DNA from: an uncultured Bacilli bacterium
GTDB lineage: Bacteria > Bacillota_I > Bacilli_A > RFN20 > CAG-826
DNA length: 28,123 bases
Direction: 5' to 3'
Assembly (NCBI GenBank): GCA_934162685.1
Contig: CAKPJO010000005.1
Span: forward strand, 1-28,123
Shown: positions 1 through 7,891 of the stretch, one piece after another
Layout: every line of letters begins with the position of its first letter
How positions within the stretch are numbered: the stretch's first letter is position 1
Notes under the pieces: generated by a model
Told to the model about the DNA's origin: nothing
Database searches by the model: none
The model's input: only the letters and a program-made list of their open reading frames with translations
Translations under genes and position numbers: made by a program

Positions 1-369
1 GCGTTTTTCAATACCTGCGCAGTCTAATGTTCCACGGATAATATGGTAACGAACACCTGGTAAATCCTTAACACGTCCACCACGAATCATTACGGTTGAG
101 TGCTCTTGTAAGTTATGTCCTTCACCACCAATATAAGCAGTTACTTCATAACCATTTGATAAACGTACACGAGCGTACTTACGTAAAGCTGAGTTTGGTT
201 TTTTAGGAGTCATAGTACCGACACGGGTACAGACACCACGTTTTTGTGCTGCATCTTGTGATGTTTCTTTCTTTCTTAAAGAATTCCATCTCTTGTTTAA
301 TGCAGGAGCTTTGGATTTAAATGTAGTTTTGCTACGACCATTACGTACTAATTGATTAATAGTTGGCAT
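1..369 (-). CDS. rpsL: 30S ribosomal protein S12, 3' end cut by window edge
   Basis: S12 sits at the decoding centre of the 30S subunit and helps check codon-anticodon pairing. The first 123 codons are present and read MPTINQLVRN at the start, then the family signature CTRVGTMTPKKPNSALRK (residues 47-64) and GGEGHNLQEHS. The spacer near residues 20-40 has the longer Firmicute form. Both lysines of the TPKKPN loop are kept, so there is no sign of streptomycin resistance at this site. About 14 C-terminal residues lie beyond base 1. The ATG at 369 is preceded by AAAGGAGA at good spacing. In Firmicutes this gene opens the str operon (rpsL-rpsG-fusA-tuf), which presumably continues outside the window. 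Confidence 0.98.
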   Translation of the reverse strand, partial: MPTINQLVRNGRSKTTFKSKAPALNKRWNSLRKKETSQDAAQKRGVCTRVGTMTPKKPNSALRKYARVRLSNGYEVTAYIGGEGHNLQEHSTVMIRGGRVKDLPGVRYHIIRGTLDCAGIEKR

Positions 370-403
370 TAGTATGTTCTCCTTTCAAATATTTCTTCTA
401 GCA

Positions 404-423
404 ACACACAATTCCCGGTGTAT
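404..423 (-). promoter_or_regulatory. Small hairpin in the rpsL 5' leader
   Basis: In the transcript a 6-bp stem (AUACAC with GUGUGU) closes an 8-nt loop CGGGAAUU, about 35 nt upstream of the rpsL start. A second small stem (GACC/GGTC, 445-456) lies upstream in the same leader of roughly 100 nt. The structure is weak by itself. It could be a leader element controlling the str operon, but I cannot assign a ligand. Confidence 0.35.
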
Positions 424-474
424 CAATATCGTCTTTTTAAAAACGACCACTAGGTCTTATGCACATGCGTAATA

Positions 475-504
475 AGTATACAATATCATAATGATATAAG
501 TCAA
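475..504 (-). promoter_or_regulatory. Sigma-A type promoter of rpsL
   Basis: Minus-strand -35 box TTGACT (499-504) and -10 box TATACT (475-480) are separated by 18 bp. The predicted start is near 468, giving a leader of about 100 nt before the rpsL ATG. This shows the str genes have their own promoter, separate from rpoBC and the M6 protease genes upstream. Confidence 0.75.
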
Positions 505-540
505 CAACTTTTTTGATGTTTTTTGTCTATTGGTAAGTAA

Positions 541-583
541 AGAAAAAAGCCAAATGTCACAAAACTATTTTGTTTCATTTGAC
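541..583 (-). terminator. Rho-independent terminator after the first M6 protease gene
   Basis: On the minus strand the arms 549-564 and 568-583 form a long stem (eight pairs with one G-T, a two-base mismatch, then six pairs) with a very short loop, followed by six T and then CTTT. It lies about 12 nt past the stop of the lipoprotein gene and upstream of the rpsL promoter, so it isolates the two units. Confidence 0.85.
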
Positions 584-594
584 CTTAAAATATT

Positions 595-2091
595 TTATTT
601 TTTTATAAAAGATATTGTGGCTTTAGAACTATCTAAACTATCTATCCTAATGTTATATTCTAGCTGTGCGCCTTTGTTAAAGACTAAATCTTTATCAAAT
701 ACATCACCGGCAACATATAAGCTATCTTCATCAATTAAATTTCCTTGTTTTAAATATGATTCTCCATGTTTATCAAGCATATAAACTAATGGTAAATTGT
801 CTTCTGATTGAGAAATTGTATTTGAATGCGCTACTTTGCGGTAATATCTTTGACCAATATTATCCATTTGTTTAAGAATTTCTTCAATATTTTCATCAGT
901 TTCATATCCTAAAAAAGGTTTCTTACTAATTGTCATATAATAACCAATTCTTGCATCTACATGCATGATTTTTATTCCTGGCTTTTTCATTAAAGAAAAG
1001 TTTTTATCTCCAGTAGTGTAATCAACTTTGCTATCATGAGCGTTTAATCCTTTTGGAGAATACAATTCTAAAAGCAAATATTCATCCATCGAAGATCCGT
1101 TCCAAGATTTTGCTGGAACTAAAATACAATCACCATTTTTATATGATGCGTTAATCGTAATAGTGGTCTCACCAGTTATAACATATGGTCTTGTCCAATT
1201 TAATAACATCTTTGAAAATGTATTTTCATCCCCTAAGTTATAATCCATCATGTCCATGCCGCCCATTGGCTTAAATTTTTGTGTGGCATCTTGTGAATAA
1301 TAGTCTGAAAGTCCTAATAAATGTCCTGTCTCATGAATATATGTATGCGTATCTACTTTAGCAAATTGATCTTCACTATTCATATATTGATAACTAGCCC
1401 ATAGATATGATCTTATTACTGGATCTTCTATATTAGCGTAATCAGATGTAACCGCAGATTGATAAGCCCATAAAGCTGTATCTTTTTTTTGATATCGCGC
1501 CGAATATATAAAAGCTACTCCATCAATATATCCATCGCCATTTGTATCAAATTGTTTAATATCTCCACCACTATTTTTATATTCCTCAACTGCGGATTTA
1601 GCAATCTTATCCACAAGGTTTTTATCTTCAAGTAATTCTTTTGTTGTATAGTCAGAGTGATACCAACTTGCTACTTCTCCACGTAAATGCAATTTCCCAA
1701 AACTAGACTTGTTAAAATAAGATGTTACTGAGGTAAAGATATTACGATTATCTTCACCAAAAAAAGCATTATGAATTTTATTACGTGTTTTATCACATCC
1801 ATTAGCTAAAGAAGAGCAACTATAGTCCTTAAAATCTACAGGTATAACTAATAAATTTCTTTCGCCTGTTGAAGGAATGGTGATAACTTTATTACTGCTA
1901 GAATATGGATAATCCGCAATGATATTTTGATAATTCAATGAATATTCACTTGGCTTATAATAATTGTTTCCTTGAATAAACTTAAAGTCATCAGTGTCTT
2001 TTGTATAGGAATTAAACTTAGATAAAGAAGATGAACTACACCCTACTATAAATATAGATAATCCTAATAACATAAATTGTTTCTTTTTCAT
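595..2091 (-). CDS. M6-family (immune inhibitor A-like) metalloprotease lipoprotein
   Basis: Predicted zinc endopeptidase exported and anchored to the outer face of the membrane. Residues 1-18 form a lipoprotein signal peptide ending in the lipobox IVGC, with Cys18 as the lipidated residue. The catalytic motif HETGHLLGLSD spans residues 253-263: His253 and His257 bind zinc, Glu254 is the general base, and Asp263 is the likely third ligand as in the M6 family. GGMDMMD (277-283) resembles the family's Met-turn region. DTNGDGYID (182-190) looks like an EF-hand-type calcium loop. At 498 residues it is shorter than the related gene just upstream. It has an RBS (AAGGGAG), a probable extended -10 at 2119-2127 and its own terminator, so it is probably a single-gene unit. 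M6 members such as InhA cut host proteins and antimicrobial peptides; the substrate here is unknown. Confidence 0.88.
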   Translation of the reverse strand: MKKKQFMLLGLSIFIVGCSSSSLSKFNSYTKDTDDFKFIQGNNYYKPSEYSLNYQNIIADYPYSSSNKVITIPSTGERNLLVIPVDFKDYSCSSLANGCDKTRNKIHNAFFGEDNRNIFTSVTSYFNKSSFGKLHLRGEVASWYHSDYTTKELLEDKNLVDKIAKSAVEEYKNSGGDIKQFDTNGDGYIDGVAFIYSARYQKKDTALWAYQSAVTSDYANIEDPVIRSYLWASYQYMNSEDQFAKVDTHTYIHETGHLLGLSDYYSQDATQKFKPMGGMDMMDYNLGDENTFSKMLLNWTRPYVITGETTITINASYKNGDCILVPAKSWNGSSMDEYLLLELYSPKGLNAHDSKVDYTTGDKNFSLMKKPGIKIMHVDARIGYYMTISKKPFLGYETDENIEEILKQMDNIGQRYYRKVAHSNTISQSEDNLPLVYMLDKHGESYLKQGNLIDEDSLYVAGDVFDKDLVFNKGAQLEYNIRIDSLDSSKATISFIKK

Positions 2092-2118
2092 GTGTAAATA
2101 ATCTCCCTTTACTAGATG

Positions 2119-2127
2119 ATTCTATCA
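2119..2127 (-). promoter_or_regulatory. Possible extended -10 promoter of the first M6 protease gene
   Basis: The minus strand reads TGATAGAAT, an extended -10 (TGnTAnnnT), 27 to 35 nt upstream of the start codon. There is no convincing -35 box, only the T-run of the preceding terminator. A promoter is expected here because a strong terminator separates the two protease genes. Confidence 0.35.
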
Positions 2128-2139
2128 CATTTTCACAGC

Positions 2140-2173
2140 AAAAAAAACCATATCAATCGAAACTGATATGGTT
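2140..2173 (-). terminator. Rho-independent terminator after the second M6 protease gene
   Basis: Perfect 10-bp stem AACCATATCA/TGATATGGTT with an 8-nt loop. The minus strand has a run of eight T, of which the first two pair in the stem. It begins 12 nt after the stop codon at 2185. Confidence 0.92.
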
Positions 2174-2184
2174 AAATAACATTA

Positions 2185-3840
2185 TTATGCAACGGTTTTT
2201 TCGAATTTGATTGTTACGCCGTTTTTATCCATTTTTTCAATAGAGAATTTGAATCCTAGGCTATTACCTTCTGGTCCATTTGGATCAACAGTTGGAACAC
2301 CATCAACATCAATAATTCTTTGACCTGTATGAAGTTTATAATCAGCATACGCTTTACCTTCATAGCCAAATGAATCACCAACATGGAATAATGATGCGTT
2401 TGTAGCATAAGGAGTAACATATTGACCTTTATCATTCTTTTCAGAGAATGAGCATTTTCCTGATGGTTCTAATAATTCAATTAGTTTATATTCAGGAATA
2501 GCACTTCTAGTCACAGAGTTATCATTAGCAATATCACAATAAGAGAATCTGTTCATGATTTCATCGACAAATCTAACAAATACACCCCTATTAGAAACTG
2601 TAACATTTCCATTTACAAGGTCAAATCCTGCTAAACGAGAATCAACGTGATAAACTTTAACTCCAGCTTCTGAGAATACTTGTGGATATGATCCAGCAAA
2701 TTGATGCTCAGAGTCATATTTATTAAGTCCTTCTGGTTGGTAATATTCAAGTAATAAATATTCATCAAACATTGACCCATTCCAATTAGCGTTAACAAGA
2801 ATGAAATCACCAGAAGAATAGAATGGTTTAATAGTTATAGTTGTAGAATCAGTAACAACGTATGGTTCAGTCCAACCATAAAGCATTTTAGAATAAGCAT
2901 TATGATCACCAACGTTATTATCCATCATATCAATGCCACCTAAAGCACCATAATCATCAATGCCGTTTTGTGGTCCATATGTATAATAGTCTGGTAATCC
3001 CATAATGTGACCAGATTCATGAATAAATGTATGAGCATCTGGTAACCAGTCACCATTTTCATCTTTGCATTCAACATATTTTCCATCTTTAAGCATTTTA
3101 TCTTCATACATAAAGTCAACACTGGCCCAGAAATATGTTAATGGTACAGGTAAAATGTCTTTATCAGTATCTAAATTAATATCTGTGTGAGAATTTGACC
3201 AAAAAGTATAAGCCCAGAATAAATCAGCAGTATCAATACCTGTACTTGTAGGTAAAATTTGCGCTCTTTTTGGAACTGTATAAATTAAATATACAGAATC
3301 AATATATCCATCACCATCTTGATCATAATCATTAATATCATCATTATTCTTTTTATACCATTCGATAGCGTCATCTAAAATTTTATCAGATACACCCGTA
3401 TTGTTTCCGCTTCCCATCATTTGTAAAGCTAATTGAGCAGCAGATAATTCTGGCCTAAACCAATCTGTTACTTTACCAGTAATATTTAATTTTCCATAAC
3501 TAGATTTGCTATAGAACGAAGATAATGATTCCCAGTTTGTTTCTTCAGATTTGCCAAACATAGCTCTTCTAATATCGTCTCTTAATCCATCACAGCCACC
3601 ATATTTAGCAAGTTTTGTAGAACTACATGGGTAGTCAACAAATTCAACTGGAATAACCAAAACTTTTTGTGTACCAGTTGATGGTAAGTCAGCTTTATAT
3701 CCTCTACTTTTACGAACTTGTGTTAGTGAAGTTTTAAAGCTTGATCTTTTTACTCTGCTTAAGCCTCCACAAGCAGTCAAAGAGAACGCTGTTGTAGCCA
3801 CTACCGCAATTGCAAATAAACTTTTTAATAGTTTTTTCAT
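2185..3840 (-). CDS. M6-family metalloprotease lipoprotein, paralogue of the neighbour
   Basis: A 551-residue predicted secreted zinc protease. The signal peptide ends at lipobox LTAC with Cys24. The catalytic motif HESGHIMGLPD is at residues 274-284 (His274, Glu275, His278, Asp284), followed by GGIDMMD (301-307). A calcium-loop-like DQDGDGYID spans 173-181. It aligns along its whole length with the 498-residue protease downstream, including a shared LVIPV-F-DY segment near residues 61-70, a shared SSFYSKSSYGKL-type segment near 107-118, and DEYLLLE after the catalytic domain. This indicates tandem duplication followed by divergence; extra segments around residues 140-150 and 245-268 account for much of the length difference. 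It has a strong RBS (GAGGAGG), a well-formed promoter at 3875-3903 and its own terminator. Natural substrate unknown; host peptides or proteins are the family precedent. Confidence 0.9.
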   Translation of the reverse strand: MKKLLKSLFAIAVVATTAFSLTACGGLSRVKRSSFKTSLTQVRKSRGYKADLPSTGTQKVLVIPVEFVDYPCSSTKLAKYGGCDGLRDDIRRAMFGKSEETNWESLSSFYSKSSYGKLNITGKVTDWFRPELSAAQLALQMMGSGNNTGVSDKILDDAIEWYKKNNDDINDYDQDGDGYIDSVYLIYTVPKRAQILPTSTGIDTADLFWAYTFWSNSHTDINLDTDKDILPVPLTYFWASVDFMYEDKMLKDGKYVECKDENGDWLPDAHTFIHESGHIMGLPDYYTYGPQNGIDDYGALGGIDMMDNNVGDHNAYSKMLYGWTEPYVVTDSTTITIKPFYSSGDFILVNANWNGSMFDEYLLLEYYQPEGLNKYDSEHQFAGSYPQVFSEAGVKVYHVDSRLAGFDLVNGNVTVSNRGVFVRFVDEIMNRFSYCDIANDNSVTRSAIPEYKLIELLEPSGKCSFSEKNDKGQYVTPYATNASLFHVGDSFGYEGKAYADYKLHTGQRIIDVDGVPTVDPNGPEGNSLGFKFSIEKMDKNGVTIKFEKTVA

Positions 3841-3874
3841 AAAATAACCTCCTCAAAATTGATAAGTATATAGT

Positions 3875-3903
3875 ATTATAGCAAATATGTATATCAAACT
3901 CAA
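3875..3903 (-). promoter_or_regulatory. Promoter of the second M6 protease gene
   Basis: Minus-strand -35 TTGAGT (3898-3903) and consensus -10 TATAAT (3875-3880) with a 17-bp spacer. An inverted repeat lies 16 bp upstream of the -35 box. Confidence 0.75.
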
Positions 3904-3919
3904 AGGTTTTATATAATAT

Positions 3920-3936
3920 TAGTAACATAGTTACTA
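3920..3936. repeat. Inverted repeat TAGTAAC-ATA-GTTACTA upstream of the protease promoter
   Basis: Two perfect 7-bp arms around a 3-bp spacer, overlapping a second palindrome ACTATATAGT (3933-3942). It is placed just upstream of the -35 box rather than in a transcribed region, so it fits an activator or repressor site better than a terminator. No regulator is identified. Confidence 0.45.
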
Positions 3937-3981
3937 TATAGTCGCTAATACTCACCGCAATCATTTCATTAATTTGTTGAC

Positions 3982-4008
3982 AAAAACCGCCTCAAATTTG
4001 AGACGGTT
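3982..4008 (-). terminator. Rho-independent terminator of the rpoBC unit
   Basis: A 10-bp stem AACCGTCTCA/TGAGGCGGTT (one G-T pair) with loop AATT, ending in a run of five T on the minus strand. It starts 12 nt after the rpoC stop codon and closes the rplJL-rpoBC transcription block. Confidence 0.92.
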
Positions 4009-4019
4009 ATAAGTCAAGC

Positions 4020-7000
4020 TTATTTTTGATCGAACTTTTCAATATATTGTTGTTTGACTATATCCATTTTTGATTTAACTTCAAAGCCTTCCAACAATTT
4101 TTCTTCTTGTTCATCACTTAATAGTCCACGTCCTGCTGGAATTAATTTACCAGTAATGACATTTTCTTTTAAGCCATGTAAGATATCAGTCTTACCTTTG
4201 ATTGCGGCATCAGTAAGAATCTTTGCAGTTTCTTGGAATGATGCAGCAGATAAGAATGATTCTGTTTCAAGAGCGGCTTTAGTAATACGTAAGATTTCTG
4301 GTACACATACTGCAGGTTTTCCACCTTTAAGTAATACTTCAGTATTAGCATCAGTAAATGCTTCCTTATCAACTAAGGTATCAGGTAATAATTGTGTATC
4401 TCCACCATCAAGAATGTGTACTTTACGTAACATTTGCGAAACGATAACTTCAATGTGTTTATCAGAAATTTCAATACCTTGAGCACGATATACTTTTTGT
4501 ACTTCTTTAATGATGTATTTTTCAACTTCATAAACACCAGCATTAATTAATAATTCAACTGGATAGATAGCACCTTCAGTAATCTTTTGTCCTGGTCTTA
4601 CTTCATCGCCAACTTTAACACGAAGTCTTGCACCGAATGTTGTTGTTTCAACTTTAGTATCATTTGTTTCTTCGTTTTCAATAGTGATTGTATAGCAACC
4701 ATTATTTTCTTTGATGTCTTTGACCTTACCATAAATCTTAGAAATTACAGCACGGCCTTTTGGATTACGTGATTCAAACAATTCTTGAACACGAGGTAAA
4801 CCTTGAGTAATATCGCTACCAGCAACACCACCAGTATGGAATGTACGCATGGTTAATTGAGTACCAGGTTCCCCAATTGATTGAGCAGCCATAATACCAA
4901 CTGCTTCACCAATTTCAACTTCTTTGCCTGTTGCTAAGTTCAAGCCATAGCAGTGCTTACATACACCATGTCTTGTTTGACATCCAAGTAAGGATCTAAT
5001 TTCAACATGAGAGATACCTGCATCCACTACTCTTTGAGCATCAGCATTAGTCATTAATGTATTTCCTGGAACAAGAATTTCACCTGTAACAGGATCTACA
5101 ATATCATGTAATGAATATCTACCAACTAAACGGTCTTTTAATGGAACAATTACTTGGTCTCTTGCAGTATCTCTGATTTCATTTACAACAAATCCAACAT
5201 CGGTACCACAATCTTCTTCTCTAACAACTACGTCATGAGAAACATCGACTAATCTTCTTGTTAAGTAACCTGAGTCAGCAGTCTTTAATGCAGTATCAGC
5301 TCCACCTTTACGGGCACCGTGAGTTGCAATGAAGAATTCGCTAACTTTAATACCTTCACGGAAACATGATTTAATTGGTAATTCAATAGTTTCACCAGAT
5401 GGGTTAGCCATAAGTCCACGCATAGCAGATAATTGAGTAAAGTTAGAAATGTTACCACGAGCACCGGAATTAGCCATCATATAGATTGGGTTATCGATTT
5501 CGGTATCCATGTGTTTCTTAAGGGCAACTTCGAATTTCTTACGAATGTTTTCCCAAATTTCAACAACTTTCTTATGTCTTTCAGCATCGGTATAATAACC
5601 TTTTTTAGCCATGTTATTAACAGTATTAACAGCCTTATCTCCTTCTTCAATGTATGTTTTCTTTTCGTCAACAACATTAATATCAGCGATAGAAACAGTA
5701 ATACCAGCATAAGTAGAATACTTAAAGCCTTGGTCTTTCATCTTATCAAGAACGACAGATGTTTTAGTTGTACCATATCTTCTAAAGATTTGGTTAATAA
5801 TTGTTCCTAAGTCCTTCTTACAATATGGTTTTCTAATTGGTTGTTTAGCAATATATTCTTTGATGTTTGTGCCTTTTGCTACAAAGTCACTAGCAATAGT
5901 AGTTTCAAAGTTTTTCTTATTGCTTGGGTCATTTAAATATGGGAAGTCAGCAGGATAAATCTTATTGAAGATTAACTTACCAACGGTAGTAATTAAATAA
6001 CCATTATATTCTTCCTCGGTTAAATTATCTTTATTGATTTCTTTACCTGGAATAGCAATACGGTTATGTAAGTTAATTTGCTTTGTTAAATAAGCACGTT
6101 CAACTTCATCGATATTGCGGAATACTTTTCCTTCGCTTTCAGCATATAAGTGGAAACGTTCAGCTTCTTCATTGTCGCCCATTTCTTCGCACTTTTTAGC
6201 ACGGCCTTCAAAGTATTCTTTAGTTGATTCAAGTGTTAAGTAGTAGTTACCAAGAACCATGTCTTGAGATGGAGTAACGATAGGTTTACCATCTTTAGGT
6301 CCTAAGATGTTATTACTTGCTAACATTAAGTCAACAGCTTCTTCTTGAGCTGATTTTGATAATGGTAAGTGAACAGCCATTTGGTCACCATCGAAGTCAG
6401 CGTTGAATCCAGTACAGACTAATGGGTGTAAACGAATTGCACGACCTGCTACTAACTTAGGTTGGAATGCTTGAATACCAAGTCTATGTAATGTAGGAGC
6501 ACGGTTTAATAATACTGGGTGGTCGCTAATAATTTCTTCAACGATATCAAATACTTTTTCATCATAACGATCAATCAATTTTTCTGCTTGTTTATGAGCA
6601 GATGCATATCCTCTTTTAATTAATAAAGAGACAATATATGGACGTAATAATTGAATAGCCATTTCACGTGGAATACCACATTCATACATCTTTAAGTCTG
6701 GTCCAACAGCAATAACTGAACGACCTGAATAGTCAACACGTTTACCAAGTAAGTTTTGACGGAAACGACCTTGTTTACCTTTTAAGATACTTGTTAAGCA
6801 CTTAAATGTACGACCATTAGGACCTTGTACCGGTTTATTTCTACGACCATTATCGATTAAAGCATCAACAGCTTCTTGCACCATACGTTTTTCATTTAAA
6901 AGAATAACAGATGGAGCATTCATTTCGATTAATCTTTTTAAACGATTATTACGAGTAATGACACGACGATATAATTCGTTTAAATCAGAAACAGCGAAAC

Positions 7001-7883
7001 GTCCACCTTCAAGTTTACACATTGGACGTAAGTCTGGTGGTAAAACAGGAATGCAGTCTAAGACCATCCATTCTGGTCTGTTTCCAGATGAGCGGAAAGC
7101 TTCAATAACTGCTAAACGTTTCATTAATTTCTTTTGTTTATCTTTTTTAGATTCTTTGATTTGAGCACGAAGTTTAGCAGATTCTGCATCAAGATCAATT
7201 TCTTTTAATAATTTTTTGATAGCTTCTGCACCTTCGCCAAATTCAGCACCAGTATGTTTAGAAATAAATGATGCTGTAGTTTGGAAATCAAAAGGTTCTT
7301 GTGGATAATTTTCTAATTTGCTAATTAACTCGTTAGCGCGAGTATAGTCATAACTTTCTTTGTCTAATTTATCAACAAAATCTTTAATTACAACTAATAA
7401 ATCTGCAGGACCATTCTTTTCAGAAATATGTTGTCCTTTTGTTAAGAATTTAGATGAACCTGGATTAATAACAACGTGAGCGGCAAAATAAATAATTTCT
7501 TCAAGTTGTTTTGCAGGTATATCAAGTACTAGACCAATACGTGATGGTACACTCTTTAAATACCAAATATGAGTTACTGGTGAAGCGAGCTCAATATGTC
7601 CCATTCTTTCACGTCTAACTTCTTTAGAAATAACTTCGACTCCACATTTTTCACAAGTGACACCTTGATAACGAATTTTCTTATATTTACCACAGTGACA
7701 TTCGTAATCTTTAGAAGGCCCGAATATTTTTTCACAGAATAATCCGCCCATTTCTGGCTTTTGAGAACGATAGTTAATAGTTTCAAACTTTTTAACTTCA
7801 CCATGAGACCATGCACGAATTTTTTCTGGAGAAGCAAGAGAAATTTTAATTGACTTTAAATCATTAATATCAAACATTTTCAT
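4020..7883 (-). CDS. rpoC: DNA-directed RNA polymerase subunit beta'
   Basis: Largest catalytic subunit of RNA polymerase. The absolutely conserved NADFDGDQM spans residues 494-502, with Asp496, Asp498 and Asp500 binding the catalytic magnesium. The N-terminal zinc ribbon uses Cys62, Cys64, Cys77 and Cys80; the second zinc site uses Cys892, Cys968, Cys975 and Cys978. The bridge-helix and trigger-loop segment follows MRGLMANPSGETIELPIKS. At 1287 residues it is longer than B. subtilis RpoC (about 1199). One visible insertion is an acidic, charged stretch of about 25 residues right after NYYLTLE, starting near residue 535. The start at 7883 has the sequence GGAGGACA just upstream and lies 8 nt after the rpoB stop, so translation is probably coupled. 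A terminator follows immediately. Confidence 0.99.
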   Translation of the reverse strand: MKMFDINDLKSIKISLASPEKIRAWSHGEVKKFETINYRSQKPEMGGLFCEKIFGPSKDYECHCGKYKKIRYQGVTCEKCGVEVISKEVRRERMGHIELASPVTHIWYLKSVPSRIGLVLDIPAKQLEEIIYFAAHVVINPGSSKFLTKGQHISEKNGPADLLVVIKDFVDKLDKESYDYTRANELISKLENYPQEPFDFQTTASFISKHTGAEFGEGAEAIKKLLKEIDLDAESAKLRAQIKESKKDKQKKLMKRLAVIEAFRSSGNRPEWMVLDCIPVLPPDLRPMCKLEGGRFAVSDLNELYRRVITRNNRLKRLIEMNAPSVILLNEKRMVQEAVDALIDNGRRNKPVQGPNGRTFKCLTSILKGKQGRFRQNLLGKRVDYSGRSVIAVGPDLKMYECGIPREMAIQLLRPYIVSLLIKRGYASAHKQAEKLIDRYDEKVFDIVEEIISDHPVLLNRAPTLHRLGIQAFQPKLVAGRAIRLHPLVCTGFNADFDGDQMAVHLPLSKSAQEEAVDLMLASNNILGPKDGKPIVTPSQDMVLGNYYLTLESTKEYFEGRAKKCEEMGDNEEAERFHLYAESEGKVFRNIDEVERAYLTKQINLHNRIAIPGKEINKDNLTEEEYNGYLITTVGKLIFNKIYPADFPYLNDPSNKKNFETTIASDFVAKGTNIKEYIAKQPIRKPYCKKDLGTIINQIFRRYGTTKTSVVLDKMKDQGFKYSTYAGITVSIADINVVDEKKTYIEEGDKAVNTVNNMAKKGYYTDAERHKKVVEIWENIRKKFEVALKKHMDTEIDNPIYMMANSGARGNISNFTQLSAMRGLMANPSGETIELPIKSCFREGIKVSEFFIATHGARKGGADTALKTADSGYLTRRLVDVSHDVVVREEDCGTDVGFVVNEIRDTARDQVIVPLKDRLVGRYSLHDIVDPVTGEILVPGNTLMTNADAQRVVDAGISHVEIRSLLGCQTRHGVCKHCYGLNLATGKEVEIGEAVGIMAAQSIGEPGTQLTMRTFHTGGVAGSDITQGLPRVQELFESRNPKGRAVISKIYGKVKDIKENNGCYTITIENEETNDTKVETTTFGARLRVKVGDEVRPGQKITEGAIYPVELLINAGVYEVEKYIIKEVQKVYRAQGIEISDKHIEVIVSQMLRKVHILDGGDTQLLPDTLVDKEAFTDANTEVLLKGGKPAVCVPEILRITKAALETESFLSAASFQETAKILTDAAIKGKTDILHGLKENVITGKLIPAGRGLLSDEQEEKLLEGFEVKSKMDIVKQQYIEKFDQK

Positions 7884-7891
7884 TGTCCTCC

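Noticed and set aside
530..784. Plus-strand open frame of 84 codons
   Set aside because: It overlaps the terminator and the 3' end of the M6 protease gene on the other strand, has no RBS and no recognisable protein family pattern. Other plus-strand frames (for example 4054-4482, 5433-5810, 13937-14218) are shadows of rpoC, rplA and rplK.
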